Source of the DNA: Vicia villosa
Taxonomy: Eukaryota > Streptophyta > Magnoliopsida > Fabales > Fabaceae
Reading direction: 5' to 3'
NCBI RefSeq assembly: GCF_029867415.1
Contig: NC_081183.1
Coordinates: forward strand, 34,926,655 to 34,990,654
Length of the DNA: 64,000 nucleotides
Shown here piece after piece: positions 16,041-27,900 of the stretch. The position numbers were made by a program, and so were the translations under genes. The notes under the pieces were generated by a model. The model was not told where the DNA came from. It was given only the letters and a program-made list of their open reading frames with translations, and did not search any database. Every line of letters starts with the position of its first letter. Within the stretch, counting starts at the first letter, position 1.

Positions 16041-16824
16041 TGTTTACAGTGATTTCCGGTAAACAACCGCCAGTCTTCCAAATTCTTATGTATATTTTGT
16101 TAACTTACATGATCGACTAGATTGATCCTAGGACATGTGCCTAAGTGATTCTGTCTTAATGATTAAATTCATCTTCTTGACTCTATTCTAAAAAGGATAC
16201 TCGAATTCATAATTGGTGTAAAGACAATGGAATATGTAACAACGAAATTTAAAGAAAGACTTAAAGGATTTCGACTGTAAATATAAAAGACATAACTTGG
16301 CAAAAAGTATGTAAATAACTTGCACTAATAAAACGAAGAACAATATTAGAATGGCAATGGTGTTGCACGTACATTCTCAGCAAACTCTTTCTCTCACACT
16401 TGATACTTGAGTAATTTTGATTAACTTTGTACAAAATGAACACCCCTTTTAACATAAAAAACTCCTATTTATACTAATTCGACCCTAACGGTCTTTTTCT
16501 AACGAAATGCCACGTTGCTTCCACGCGCCCTTTCGGCTAAACGAATTACTTCGAAATTCAAATATTCCCGCTCGAAACCTTCAAAACTCTATCCACATGA
16601 CTTATTTAAAATGTGTATACTCTTCGAAATATCTTGCAAATATCTTCAATCCTCGCTTAAAACATTTAGAAGACTTTCCAGTAAAAAACTCCAACTCAAT
16701 ACAAAGAAGAAGCTCTTCATTCAAAGGAGCTCTAAGCAAAATCTTTGCTGACTCTTTCTTATTTTCTCTTCGAACACATACAGTCTAACAACTTTGTTTT
16801 GGTCGTTGAAATCTCCAGCTAACA
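16041..16824 (-). repeat. LTR of Tat-lineage element A (minus orientation, its 3' LTR)
   Basis: On the + strand the LTR starts TGTTTACAGTGATTTCCGGT and ends CTCCAGCTAACA; on the coding strand of the element it reads TGTTAGC...GTAAACA. It matches the LTR at 53,441-54,426 at both ends and along its length, but is about 200 bp shorter. A minus-strand TATA box (TATAAATA) lies at about 16,465-16,472. The left flank GAAGG would be the target duplication, but the element's other end is not present, so this cannot be confirmed. Confidence 0.85.
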
Positions 16825-16842
16825 AATTGTCCCCAATGAATG
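16825..16842 (-). promoter_or_regulatory. Polypurine tract of element A
   Basis: Directly next to the LTR, the element's coding strand reads ATTCATTGGGGACAATT, a purine-rich tract ending at the LTR boundary. The same position in element B reads TTATTGGGGGCAATT. This fixes the orientation of A as minus. Confidence 0.7.
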
Positions 16843-17123
16843 TCTATTTCGAATGAGATGCAGAAATAGGCATTTCTTGCCACTATAGATTTCGATTGTT
16901 TTAACCTTTGATCTTCTGAAACTTAATGGCGTCATTATAATTATGACGTTTCTTTTCAAACGTCTCTTAAAGACGTGCACCATCAAGGTAATCATTACTC
17001 CTAATAAGTAGGAGTGAGCCTACAAACTGCACAACCGCCTAGACAATCAATCAGCATCGAACGCGTGTCCCACTAACTCTAAACCATAAATTTTCATAAT
17101 TGTAAGGGGTTAACTTCCGTCCC

Positions 17124-17132
17124 TATAAATAG
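17124..17132 (+). promoter_or_regulatory. TATA box of the antisense gene in element A
   Basis: TATAAATAG on the + strand, about 125 bp before the likely start codon at 17,250 and about 300 bp inside the element from its 3' LTR. It points opposite to the element's own transcription, as expected for an antisense gene with its own promoter. Confidence 0.6.
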
Positions 17133-17249
17133 TGATCCTTGTCACTTTCAAAACCTTTCTTCTTGCTCTTTCCATAAAAAATGCTAATAACTTCTCTTTT
17201 GAAAATCTATTCAAAGTCTTCAAATCTTCTTCAACAAAACTCAGCTTCA

Positions 17250-17394
17250 ATGGCTCCTGTTAACCAAAAACTCAAACAAACACAAACTGAAGATGCTTCT
17301 CAACCAATTCTAAATATCTCAAAGCCATTGCAAGTGAGAAATCAGGAATACGTTCCAGAACCTCCCTATCTTGAAGAAAAACGCAGAATCTATG
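17250..17394 (+). pseudogene. Antisense PMD-type gene of element A, first part of exon 1
   Basis: Start of the + strand accessory gene of a Tat-lineage retrotransposon. The chosen ATG gives MAPVNQKLKQTQTEDA; an in-frame ATG at 17,181 is also possible. The frame is open to KRRIY, where the Ogre element at 17,395-33,021 interrupts it with a 5-bp duplication (CTATG). The reading frame resumes at 33,022. The equivalent region of element B begins at 54,878. Confidence 0.75.
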
Positions 17395-20300
17395 TGTAAT
17401 ACGGTGAACTGACTTTTTATAATCGAAAAATGTCGCGGTAAGCAAGAGTCGCCACCGACTTTTATTTTCTCCAAATATTGGAAAGGCTAAAAGAACAGGA
17501 AAAACCTTTTAAATAAAATAGGGTTCGAGGGGTAATTATGCAAAGGGAAGGTGTAAGGCACCCTTTGCATCCATGGTTTTCCATGGGCTCTTAATTGCTT
17601 TGCTCTTTTTTCGTTCAGAAATGTAGAAAAAGTGAATATGGACTTTAGCTCGTAAATGAGCGTAGCCTTATTGAAGGTTTATGAGAAAGAATATATGAAA
17701 AAAGTTTTAGAGCCAGGAAAAGCAATTAGGGGCAATTACCTTATAGTTTGAAAAAGAAGTTCTTTTAGCCTTTCAGGGTGAAAGGGTCTTTCCATGCCAT
17801 GAGAGGGCAGGAAGCCTTTCATTTTGAGGTTGAAGGGTCATCGAGAGTTCGTTCGCCATAAGACTGTCCCATGCCATAGAGAGGCAGGTAGTCTAAGGGA
17901 AGAACCAGAATAGCCTTTTCGTAGGCAGCCAGAGGATACCTCAGCCTTTTCGTAGGCAACTTCCGAGGGTCGAGATCATGTTTAGTGTATCGAAGGCAGC
18001 ATCATTAGGGACCCATGATCTTAATCGAGGCAACATGGCTGAGGTATCCTCGTATTCGAGGGACTGACTATTCTGCAAAAAACACAAGGCAACAAGGCAA
18101 CAAGGCAACAGGCAAGAGGCAACAGAGAGGTTACCCCAAAAGTGTGCGTGTGTGCAACAATCACGTGATTATATTCGGTTATATTATCTTGTAAATTAGT
18201 GATTCTAAGTTAATTACAATCTTGCACTCCCTACAATTACTAACCACAATAATCAATATTAACAATAATAATAGGGGAAGGGAAATTGTAACCAACGGAG
18301 GAGAGGGGAATTGAAACCAGCGGGATAATAAGTTTGACATAAATAATAATTTAGAGCCAAGTTTTAGGGTTACCGATATTCGAAGCTTTGACAATTGGCA
18401 AACCCTGAAAAGGTGGGAAAAATGGCAAACAAAAATAGGGTGAGTGCATTATCGGTTCGGAGGCGAACATTGCTAACCCTAAAAATAAAAGATAAAGAAA
18501 TTTAAAATAAATAAACAATAAGTACTTAGCTTTGAATTTGATCTGACATGGTTGGCGGTCGGAGCGTATTTGAAGAGTCAACCCTGAAAAGGCATAGAAA
18601 CAGAAATATTCAGTGTATGGACTGATCTTTGTAAACCCTGATTAGGGTACGAATTAAATAAGAAAACACGAACGATTTAATTAATTATTGGTCTCACGAC
18701 CTAATTAATTAAATCAGGATAAGAAAATTAAATCGAGTGTAAAAATAATTTTTAGGAATTTTTTGGAGTTAAAATGCAATAAATATTGATTTTTAAAGAT
18801 ATATACATAATTAAATATAATTTAAATGAGAAAAAGAAAATAAATATATGGAATAAATATTAAATATATAAATAAATAATTAAGAAAATAAAATTATTAT
18901 AAATAAAATATAATAAATATAATAAAAAAACATATATGAAATTAATAAATAAAGTGAATAAATAAATATTTATTATGAAAAGAAAAAAGTTTTTAAAAAT
19001 AAAATATATTATAGTTTTATTTAATAAAGAAAAATAATAAAAAAAAACAATTAAGAATAATATCTATTAATATATAATAATATAGTTAATAAAAATAAAA
19101 TAAAACTATACTTAGCTTAGGATTGTATGTGGCGCAGCGCTGAGGGAGTATGATGGTCACACAGGCTCATATGCGTTGGATCGTGAACATGTGAGATCTG
19201 ATGGGAGAGCGTTGAGGGTGCACGGTATCTGGGTGAGTCATGATGCGCTGAATCACTCTGGCCTTCAAACCAAAACGCGCGCGCGTTTTTGAATTGGGCC
19301 AATAGCTGGCCGCCACGCAATCGTCTTCCTCCCAGAAATTCTGCAACTCAGCCTTTTACACCGCTTGTTACAAAACGCGCTGTAAAAGTGCTTCTTTTCA
19401 TACCTGTAAAATAACGAATAGGATCTAGAGGGAAGATAAATTTTTCGCGATACCATGGTCAAATTCGTCTTGACCTCGCGAATCTATCCATGGTAACCAC
19501 ATGTCCCAATTTTACCTTGAGCATAAACCCCCAAATCGAAGGTATGAACCCTAACATGGTGGTATGTGCATAACACCATTATAATGCACCAAATTATCCA
19601 GAAACAATAATCACATGATAATAAGCATGAATATATGAACAAAACTCATTAATGATGCATGAATTATTGCAATCGAAGAGGATTAGAAAGACACCAACCG
19701 AGAGCGTTTTGAGATGATTCTGGAGGTGTTTCTTGCGTGCACCAATTGGAAAAGCTTCAGTGAGCTTCAAGGAATGTATTGAGAGCAATGGAAAATTTGA
19801 ATCGGCCTGCCACCAAGAATTGGTATTTGAAATTTTCTTGAGTTTTTGTGCTCGGATTTTGTTCTCTTGAGGCTGCAAAAACGTGAACCCTAACCTCTGG
19901 CTCTGTTTATGTACTTATAGAGGTTGTATTAGGTCAATAATCTTGAAGAAAATCTCTTTGGATCTTTGATTGCCAATTAAGAAAATTTGATTGGAAATTT
20001 GTAGTTTTAAGTTTCTAAATTTGTCCAATTATGATCCAATTCCTCTCAATTAGTATTTGCACGAAATTTGATTGACTTGGAGGAATATATTGATTGATTT
20101 CTTGGCTTAAAATCAAAGCAAGATCATATCTTTCATTATTTTACTATTTTATATGATTTAAATTATGATTTTAATAAATAAAAAACCATAAAATATCCAT
20201 AAAATAATATAAAATGAAGGGATATATTTTTGGGACGTGCTTGGGCCTAAGATGAAGGTTGGATGGAAAGAATATAGGCCCACTTGGAAATATTTGAAGT

Positions 20301-21101
20301 TTTGGACTTTTTTCTTTCACATATGTCCTTGAAAATAGTCCAACTTTGACAAGGCCTATCTCTCTCAATTTTTGAGGTATGGAAATGTTCTAGGACTTTT
20401 TAGAAACCTTAGAGAGTCCTCTAACCAATGTCTTTGGTCTCATATCAAAATTATTTTCCATGCTCCTTATATATCCTTTTGAAAAAAGTGTCTTCTTGTT
20501 GACTTTTGAAAAGGACCTATAATGTTTTAGTCCATATCTCTCAAATGAAGCATTTCTAGACTTGGCATGTGAGAGACAAATTTGTAGAGAATCAAATTTC
20601 CTTCAAAATGAGCATTGGATGGAAAATTTCTGATGTTCCATGTAGGAGTTATGGCTGGTCAAAGTTCAGTTGACTTTTCCTATACAAAACCCTAATTTAG
20701 AAACCTTTTGATTTGTTATTTTTGATCTTTCCTTGATGAACCATGATCAATTCTTGATCAAATGGTGAATGATACTTCAATATGAGGATCTTGACAAAAA
20801 AATCAGGAGTTTTGACTTTATTTTGACCACAGTTGACTTTTAGGTTAACTTAGTCGACTGTTGACTTTCTAAACAATTGAGTGACCAATCCTTTGAGATG
20901 AGACTTGATACTTGTCACGAGGATGATGTGAGATATATTGAGACATATGAGATGCCTTGGGGCCATTGATTCACTGATTTTCCTTTGAATAAACCAAACC
21001 CTAATTTATGAGCCTTGTATAGGAGGATGTGTCTAGGAGCTTTAGGTATTGATTTGAATTTGTATAAGAGAAATAGCATGGGCAAATTTTGGGGTATGAC
21101 A
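17395..21101 (-). repeat. 3' LTR of the Ogre-type element
   Basis: 3707 bp, nearly identical to 29,297-33,021. It contains a short GGCAAC-type tandem repeat (about 18,084-18,125) that differs in length from the other LTR, and lacks an AT-rich insertion of about 20 bp present near 30,750 in the partner. Short open frames inside it occur in both LTRs but have no protein-like features. Confidence 0.95.
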
Positions 21102-21116
21102 GCTGCCCCTGTTCAA
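21102..21116 (-). promoter_or_regulatory. Polypurine tract of the Ogre-type element
   Basis: On the coding strand TTGAACAGGGGCAGC lies directly before the 3' LTR start TGTCATACC. A purine-rich tract at this junction primes plus-strand synthesis and confirms the minus orientation. Confidence 0.8.
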
Positions 21117-21360
21117 TTATCTTAAACCTGGAGATGTAGAGTGGTTTGTATGCCAGTCGGTATCTTAAGGTGGGAGATGATTGAACACTAGAATACCAAG
21201 AAATTTGCCCTAGCTGAAGTAGGGACCTTTGTCGGAGATGGGCTTGAAGATGCCATCCAGTAAATCATGCATTAGATTATGTTTGGAGTGTTTGAGAAGT
21301 AGTTGTTTGAGTGTTGATCGTTACGGAACCGCCCGAGGTTACCGCTTTTAGATTTTGAAA

Positions 21361-21680
21361 AGTTGATTGTTTAAGGAATCGTCTGAGGTATCGACTTAAA
21401 TCTGAAGGTAGATTGTTAAGGAACCGTCCAAGGTATCGTCTTAAATCTGAAGGTAGATTGTTAAGGAACCGTCCAAGGTATCGACTTAAATCTGAAGGTA
21501 GATCATTAAGGAACCGTCCAAGGTATCGACTTAAATCCAAAGGTAGATCATTAAGGAACCGTCCAAGGTATCGACTTAGATCCAAAGGTAGATCATTAAG
21601 GAACCGTCCAAGGTATCGACTTAGATCCAAAGGTAGATCATTAAGGAACCGTCCAAGGTATCGACTTAGATCCAAAGGTT
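21361..21680. repeat. 45-bp minisatellite in the Ogre 3' region
   Basis: Seven head-to-tail units with register points AGGTA at 21,406, 21,451, 21,496, 21,541, 21,586 and 21,631, ending at 21,676, preceded by a more diverged unit. The consensus contains TTAAGGAACCGTCCAAGGTA. Units grade from one variant (TTAAATCTGA) on the left to another (TTAGATCCAA) on the right, as expected for local expansion. Because 45 is divisible by three, both strands show spurious open frames with a 15-residue repeat; these are not genes. Tandem repeats in the hypervariable 3' region of Ogre elements are known as a seed of satellite DNA. Confidence 0.92.
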
Positions 21681-23885
21681 TTGAAAATGTTTATTTGACT
21701 GCAGCAGTAACCTGAAAAAGGTAAAGTTAGTTTTTTATGCCATGTCATGATGCATGTAATGCGTTTATGTGACGGGATTCTCAAAATAAATGAGAACCTT
21801 GCCTGTTATGTACGCACTTGTCGCGATGCATTATGTATTATGTATGAACATGTATGCAATTGTATGAATATGTTTATGATTTATGACGTATGACTATGAT
21901 TTGCGCTATTTGACACATATCCATGTCATTGTAACTTTGATGTTTGATCCTATCTTGAAGATGCTCAGCTGGGGATTTATGATTTCTGCTTGGGGATGAT
22001 CAGTGACTTGATGTTCCCTGATTGGGGATAAAGACCTTAATAAACCATGTTGGCGAAGAGCAAAGTGTTGGAGAAATGACGGTGTTGAAGATGTAAACTC
22101 TGTTGGGGATCCATATCTGTGTCGGGACGAGAACTTTTGAAGATATCTTCTTAATGATTTCTCTGAGGGGATATGATCTTATGAACCTGGCTCTGTGGGG
22201 AGATGTGGGTGTCTTGAAAGTTGCCCCCAGTATCATAGTAACTTACTACTTGATTCAGGACACGCCACTGAGTATTGATCAAGATGTTGAACTAGACTTG
22301 CATAGATTTGCCCCAGTTAGCAGGAACTTTGGAAAGATTCGCCTCGCGAGGACTTTATGAAATGTTCACTATGGGCGATATGCCCCCAGTAATCATAGGC
22401 TCATGACAATGTCTCACGTTGATTGGGGAGTAGCTTTAGATATACTTGGATGCAGCCCGATATACTCGGAATCTTGACTTGATTGCCCCAGATTGATTGG
22501 ACAAAACATGTCATGCCCCTTATATACGTAAGAGACATGGCTTGTTGGAGTAATTTTGTTTGTCGGGATAACTTCCAGTCATTAGTTGTACCCTGCGCAA
22601 GTTCTTTCTGATGCTAACATTTGAAATTATGTAGCAGAATATGTTTAATAATGAATTCATGAGATGCAATGCATACGTTTGTCTTGAGTTTTTTGAAAAA
22701 CGTTTAAAACAAGAGATGTAAAGGCGTGATATTTGTAAAAACATGATATTTGTAACAATGAGATGTTTGTAAAAACGTGATATCAACTTGGCATTTGTGG
22801 TAAACCTTAAGGAGTCAGGATACCCTTTTGGTGACAGTATGCCTTCGAACTAACCATGCTTCAATTAGGACTTTCAAGGGTTGTAACGTGGCTTGGTTTA
22901 CGGTTTAAGAAACAAAGGATAAAGGCTCAAAATTTGATTGTACCCACCCCTCTTCGTGATGATCTTCAGTCCTAAGCTCAGTTAATTCAACTTATGCATT
23001 CAGGTTTCATGAGACTTTTGATAATGACGATGGTTCACAAGCAAAGAAAACTTTTGAGATGGCAGTCACTTATTCCTTTTGGTAGTCATAACATTGCGTT
23101 GTTCAGGAATTTATTGACTTCTCTTTTTTCAACTTTTTGGTATCCCTAACTTTTGCCTGAACTGTCTATTTTGAGCTTACAGTCAGCGGGATGCCCTGAT
23201 TTTTGCCTAAGTCATCTTTTGATTTTTGACTTAGCAGGCTTTTCTTTGTATATATTTTTTTTTTCATTTTTTTCCTTTTTGAAAGATATTGACTGCCTTG
23301 TTTGATGATTGATGAATCATCATTGTCTTTTGATTGGTCTCCTCAACACTTCTTTGATGTGTGCGGTTAAACGTTTGTGATTGAAACCTTTGTTGAAAGG
23401 TGTACTGAATGATTCTCTTAAAATAGAATGCACAACCAAATTAACTGAGAACTACCCTGCCCCAGGTTATGATCAAGGGTTTTAATTAGTACAAGAAAGA
23501 AACTTCTACTTCTTAGGCTCAAAGGGGTTAACGAGGGATTAACATCCTTATATCTCCACTGTTTAGGAATTGAAACAATGCCTGTACATCATCAGCATAG
23601 TCCGTTCAAAAGCATACTGTATGAGGTTGCGGTATCGTTTTCGTCATCCTCCCTCAAAAGGCTTACAGCTTAGCAAGAGTTGAATAAACACAAAACATAT
23701 GCAAAGTAAATACGCAGTTTAAAATGAGTGATAATGAAATAATGTATTCAAGACAAACATATGCAATGCACTGATGACGATTATTAAAATATATAATGTC
23801 TATCATAATTCGAATGTTTAAACAAACAGAATAAAATTTGCGCATGAAAGTAAATCTAATGATTAAAAGTTCATCCACTTAGACA
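21681..23885 (-). other. Noncoding 3' region of the Ogre-type element
   Basis: About 2.2 kb between the gag remnant and the minisatellite. No protease, reverse transcriptase, RNase H or integrase motif is visible in any frame, although pol belongs here in a full Ogre. Several short G/C runs such as TTGCCCCCAGTATCATAG and GATTGCCCCAGATTGATTGG recur, but I see no gene. Confidence 0.6.
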
Positions 23886-24716
23886 TTAATCAGTCTTGTC
23901 GTGACTAGGCATAGGAACAGTGATCACCACAGGAGTTCTCGGATGGTTGAATTCAATTTCTCCAGCATCGATCATGTCTTGAATCTTGTTTTTCAATGAC
24001 CAGCAGCTATTTGTATCATGACCAGGACTATCAGAGTGATATGCACACCTCACATTAGGATTATAGCTACGAGCAGAAGTACTAGGATTCTTAGGGGGAT
24101 CCTTTAAAGTGATCAACTCCGACTTCAGTAGGTGTTGTAATGCTTGAGCCAATGACATATTGATCTTTGTGAATTGACGCTTAGGTACATCTGACTTGCA
24201 TCTTTGTTGTGGAACTGGTGTAGAGATCAAAATTGTCCCCACAGATTGGTTGTGTTCATTGCGACCTTTCCGATTGTGCTCAGCATTAGTCAGGTGAGGT
24301 TCTTCAGATGAGTTGAAGTCAATGATCCTTTCATCAATTAAGTCTTGAATCTTGTGCTTCAATTGCCAACAATCCTTTATATCATGACCAGGACTATTCG
24401 AATGATAAGCACATCTCGCATGGTACTTATACCCAGGAGTGGGGTTGGTAGGAAATGAATATGGAGGCAATAGAGTTATCAAGTTCTGATTGAGCAGTTG
24501 TTGCAGAACTTGAGACAGCGGCATGGGTAACAGAGAAAATGATCGCTTAGGCTTGGATCTTTGATTATCTTGACCACCTTGGTGCTTATGTTGATTCTTC
24601 TCTTTCTCGATCAGAAGTGCCTTCAATTCTTCTTGCCCTTTGGCCAAGTGAAAGATTATTTTTTGGAACTGGTTATTCTGAGCCTGAAGATTTTTGACAG
24701 TTTGTTCGAGATCCAT
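23886..24716 (-). CDS. Ogre gag remnant with duplicated CHHC zinc-binding segment
   Basis: 276 residues. The N-terminus (MDLEQTVKNLQAQNNQ) is a short coiled coil, as at the start of Ogre-type gag. The protein then goes straight to two tandem copies of a C-terminal module: residues about 63-130 (LSQVLQQLLNQNLITL followed by CAYHSNSPGHDIKDCW) and about 186-255 (LAQALQHLLKSELITL followed by CAYHSDSPGHDTNSCW). Each module has C-x2-H-x5-H-x4-C spacing and ends with KIQDxID. The large central capsid region expected of gag is missing. The frame is open with no stops, so a short RNA-binding-like protein could be made. Whether it is translated or only a deletion product is unknown. Confidence 0.75.
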   Translation of the reverse strand: MDLEQTVKNLQAQNNQFQKIIFHLAKGQEELKALLIEKEKNQHKHQGGQDNQRSKPKRSFSLLPMPLSQVLQQLLNQNLITLLPPYSFPTNPTPGYKYHARCAYHSNSPGHDIKDCWQLKHKIQDLIDERIIDFNSSEEPHLTNAEHNRKGRNEHNQSVGTILISTPVPQQRCKSDVPKRQFTKINMSLAQALQHLLKSELITLKDPPKNPSTSARSYNPNVRCAYHSDSPGHDTNSCWSLKNKIQDMIDAGEIEFNHPRTPVVITVPMPSHDKTD

Positions 24717-24961
24717 CTTTCTTACTGAAATAAACAGCGGAAAGATGAGGCATTTGTTTTTATAAAACCTGTGATGCGATGTTTATGAATGATATGATTA
24801 TGCGTATGCAATGTTTTCAAGGAATTGGGAGCATTTTAACACATATTGAAAATAAAAAGAAGAAGAAATATTATTACTAAATAAATTATGATCTTAGAGT
24901 TATAATCTCTTGGTTACATTAAAACGAAAAGAAATAAATAATAATAAATAATAATAAAAGT

Positions 24962-27900
24962 CTAAACTCCGGTAATCTTGTCTTCTTGACGACGTCTCTT
25001 TTTTAGAACTCTAACTTCTTCTTTGTGCGCTTTGATCATTTCCTCTCTTTCTTGAACAAGCCTTGAAATTTCATTTTCCCATGAATTAATCTGATCGGGG
25101 TAAACAAAATCTTCAATCTTCCATTTACGAGAAAAGTAATCAAGTAAAGTTTCTCGCTCTTTAGCCTCTTGTGTCAACATCTCCTTTTCAGCTTCCGCTT
25201 TTAGTAAGCGTCTCTCAAAGTCATCCCTTTCTCTCTTTAGTCGGTTAGCGGTTGCAACAAGATCTTCATTCGGAATAGGAACATAGGGCTCAAATGCAAC
25301 TGGGACAGCAGGAGGAGCTACTCTCGGGACTATGGGCGTATCAGAAGGGTAAGGCATTCCAAACTCCATAACTCGATCATAAACCCATTGGAAGTACGGG
25401 TCCCATGGCATGTAGTTTCTTCTTCCTATATCTTTTGCACCAACTTTCTTTACTTTCGACCAAGCTTTGATGAAAAGATCTCTTTTCTTTGATTTATCTG
25501 AATCATAGCTGAAATATTCTGAATTGAGATACAAGGAACGTGGCTTATCCTTCAAAGCAAAACCAAACTGATGTCGAGCTAGAATAGGATTATAAGTTAT
25601 TCCTCCACGAACACCAAGAAGAGGTATATTAGGGAATTCTCCACAACTTTCAAATAGCAAAGTTCTCTCAAACTCTTTTTGGTACCAAGTGACGTCGTCA
25701 AAAGAAAGCTTCATAATTCTTTGAGCCCAAGTTAAACCTTCTTCATTTTTTCTTACGGAGAGAGGTAAGTGCGAAATAAACCACTTGTGCAATAGCGGAG
25801 CACATCCAAGGACACAACCTTTCCTTTTCGATACTCGGAAGTGAATAGAATGTAACAAATCACCAAGTAAAGTAGGAACGGGATTCTTACTGAGAAATAT
25901 CTTGATGGCAGCCACATCCACAATTTTGTCATAATGAAAGAATAGGACTTGTCCATAAATTAAAAGAGACAAAACAGCTTCCAAAGCATCCATACTTGAA
26001 GCTTTAGCAAAAATCTCCGCTTTTTCATAAAGGAAATCAAGGGGTAATCCAGAATATTCTTTCTTGCTAATCCAAACCTTCTCAATCTCTGATCTTGGCA
26101 AGTGTAGGGCAGCAGCTATAGCTTCCCATTTAGGATCTTCTTCTTTACCAGTATAAGGAATTTGATTGAGCACAGGGAGCCCCAGCTGTAACAACCCGAT
26201 TTTATTAGATATTTTATTTATTAGCTTATTTGTGTGTTTTATTAAGGGTTTTGGGATGAAATTCGCATGCTGTTTTCTGAGATTTGGGATTTTCTGAAAT
26301 CGCCAGTTCGTGCCGCAAACTATTGTTCGAGCCGCGAACTACTTGGCAGAAACTTGGGGATTATTTGATTCACTCAGTTCGCGCCGCGAACTTTGTTCGA
26401 GCCGCAAACCCTGTTTTACAGAACTTTTTCCAAACTTTGAAAGGCCATAACTTTTGATCCGTAACTCCGTTTTATGCGCCGTTCGAAGCGTTGGGAAGCT
26501 AATGAGATTGTCTATATGATAGGATAGAATGGATTGACACCTGTTTTATAAATTATGATGATAATTGAGAATAACATTTACCTATATGTGTATGTTATGG
26601 ATGAATTGTGCATGATCAATGTTCATGGATGTATTATGTGATATGATAACCGCGATTTATGTAATTGAATTCTAAATGCTAGTTGATGTGGAATAGTTTA
26701 AATTGGATGTTAATATATGGATAACATGTGATTACTTATGTGTGTATTATGAAATAAGACTTGTGGTTAATATTCATATATGTGTTAAGTGATGTGATAT
26801 CCATGATATGTTATAATGAATATAAATATACATTTATATGTACTATTTGAATGTGTCTTGTTGATAATGATCATTTAAAGGTGTATGTATTGAGATGTGG
26901 ATTGTATACTTGTAAATGCTTTTATGTGTGTTACGTTTTGGTATGTAATGAATAACAACTATTGGTAAGATGTGTGGTAATATATGCATGATGATTGTGA
27001 TTGGATATGTGATGGTTGTTATGCCTTGTTGTAATTGTTAATTGTGTTGTGAATGTTGTGTACAATTGGCGGATAATTCATAGAGTTGGATTATTGTGGT
27101 ATGCGGTAAGTTAAGATTGATGAGATAATCTTAATTGCATAAATTGTTGGTAATTGTACATACATTCATAGCATGGTCGGCTTTATGGTGGAAGCAGTGA
27201 AACTTGGGTTCACATGGTAAGAGACGTTGATCCTTGAATGGAAACAGGCGTAGCAGACGTGATCCTTAATTGGAAATAGGCGTGTTGGCTTTGATCTTGT
27301 CCGGATCGGGAGCGTGGCTTGGATTCTAAACATTGAATCGGAAAGCGGTGAAACATTGGATTCACATTGGGTACCACATGCATAGAGTCACATGTCTTGC
27401 ATTGAGTCACATTGGTGTTATGTGATGTTTGAATGTATGCAATTATGTGATTGTTATGTGTGTATAAGATGTGATAAGTGAATTTGGTGACTCATTTTAT
27501 ATGAATTGTTGTTGTGTTATGAATGTGATATATGTGATTTGGAGCACATGTGATACATATGTGAACTTATATGTATTAATGATATATGTATATATATGTG
27601 AATATGTGAATCATGTTTGATCACTTAGAATTGAATGAGCTATGTTGTATGACATGAACATGTGAATCTTGATTAATTGCATATGATGCATGTTTATGGG
27701 GAGAGTGATGAATTCTTGAAATGTATTCTTATTGTATTTTACATTTCCCATTATTATGTTTTCTATAAGAAGTTGAATTCTCACCCTTCTGTTTGAATGT
27801 TATCCTTTGTTGGTAACGTGCAGGTTTCATGGATAGTGATGCTTCGAAGGAGGATTAGCGTCGAGATTTAGATCTCTAGTAGGGTGTCGTGACTAAGTAG

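Noticed and set aside
18179..20368. Several 60-95 codon minus-strand frames in the left Ogre LTR, with twins at 30,266-32,287
   Set aside because: They are duplicated only because the LTR is duplicated. They have no family motifs and small indels between the LTRs alter them.
21361..21680. Regularly spaced repeat that could be mistaken for a CRISPR array
   Set aside because: Units are contiguous with no unique spacers, the host is a plant, and the array sits in an Ogre 3' region.
21277..21715. Open frames of 100 and 132 codons on both strands with a 15-residue repeat, looking like a repeat protein
   Set aside because: They arise only because the DNA repeat is 45 bp, a multiple of three. Both strands are equally open and there is no start context or homology.
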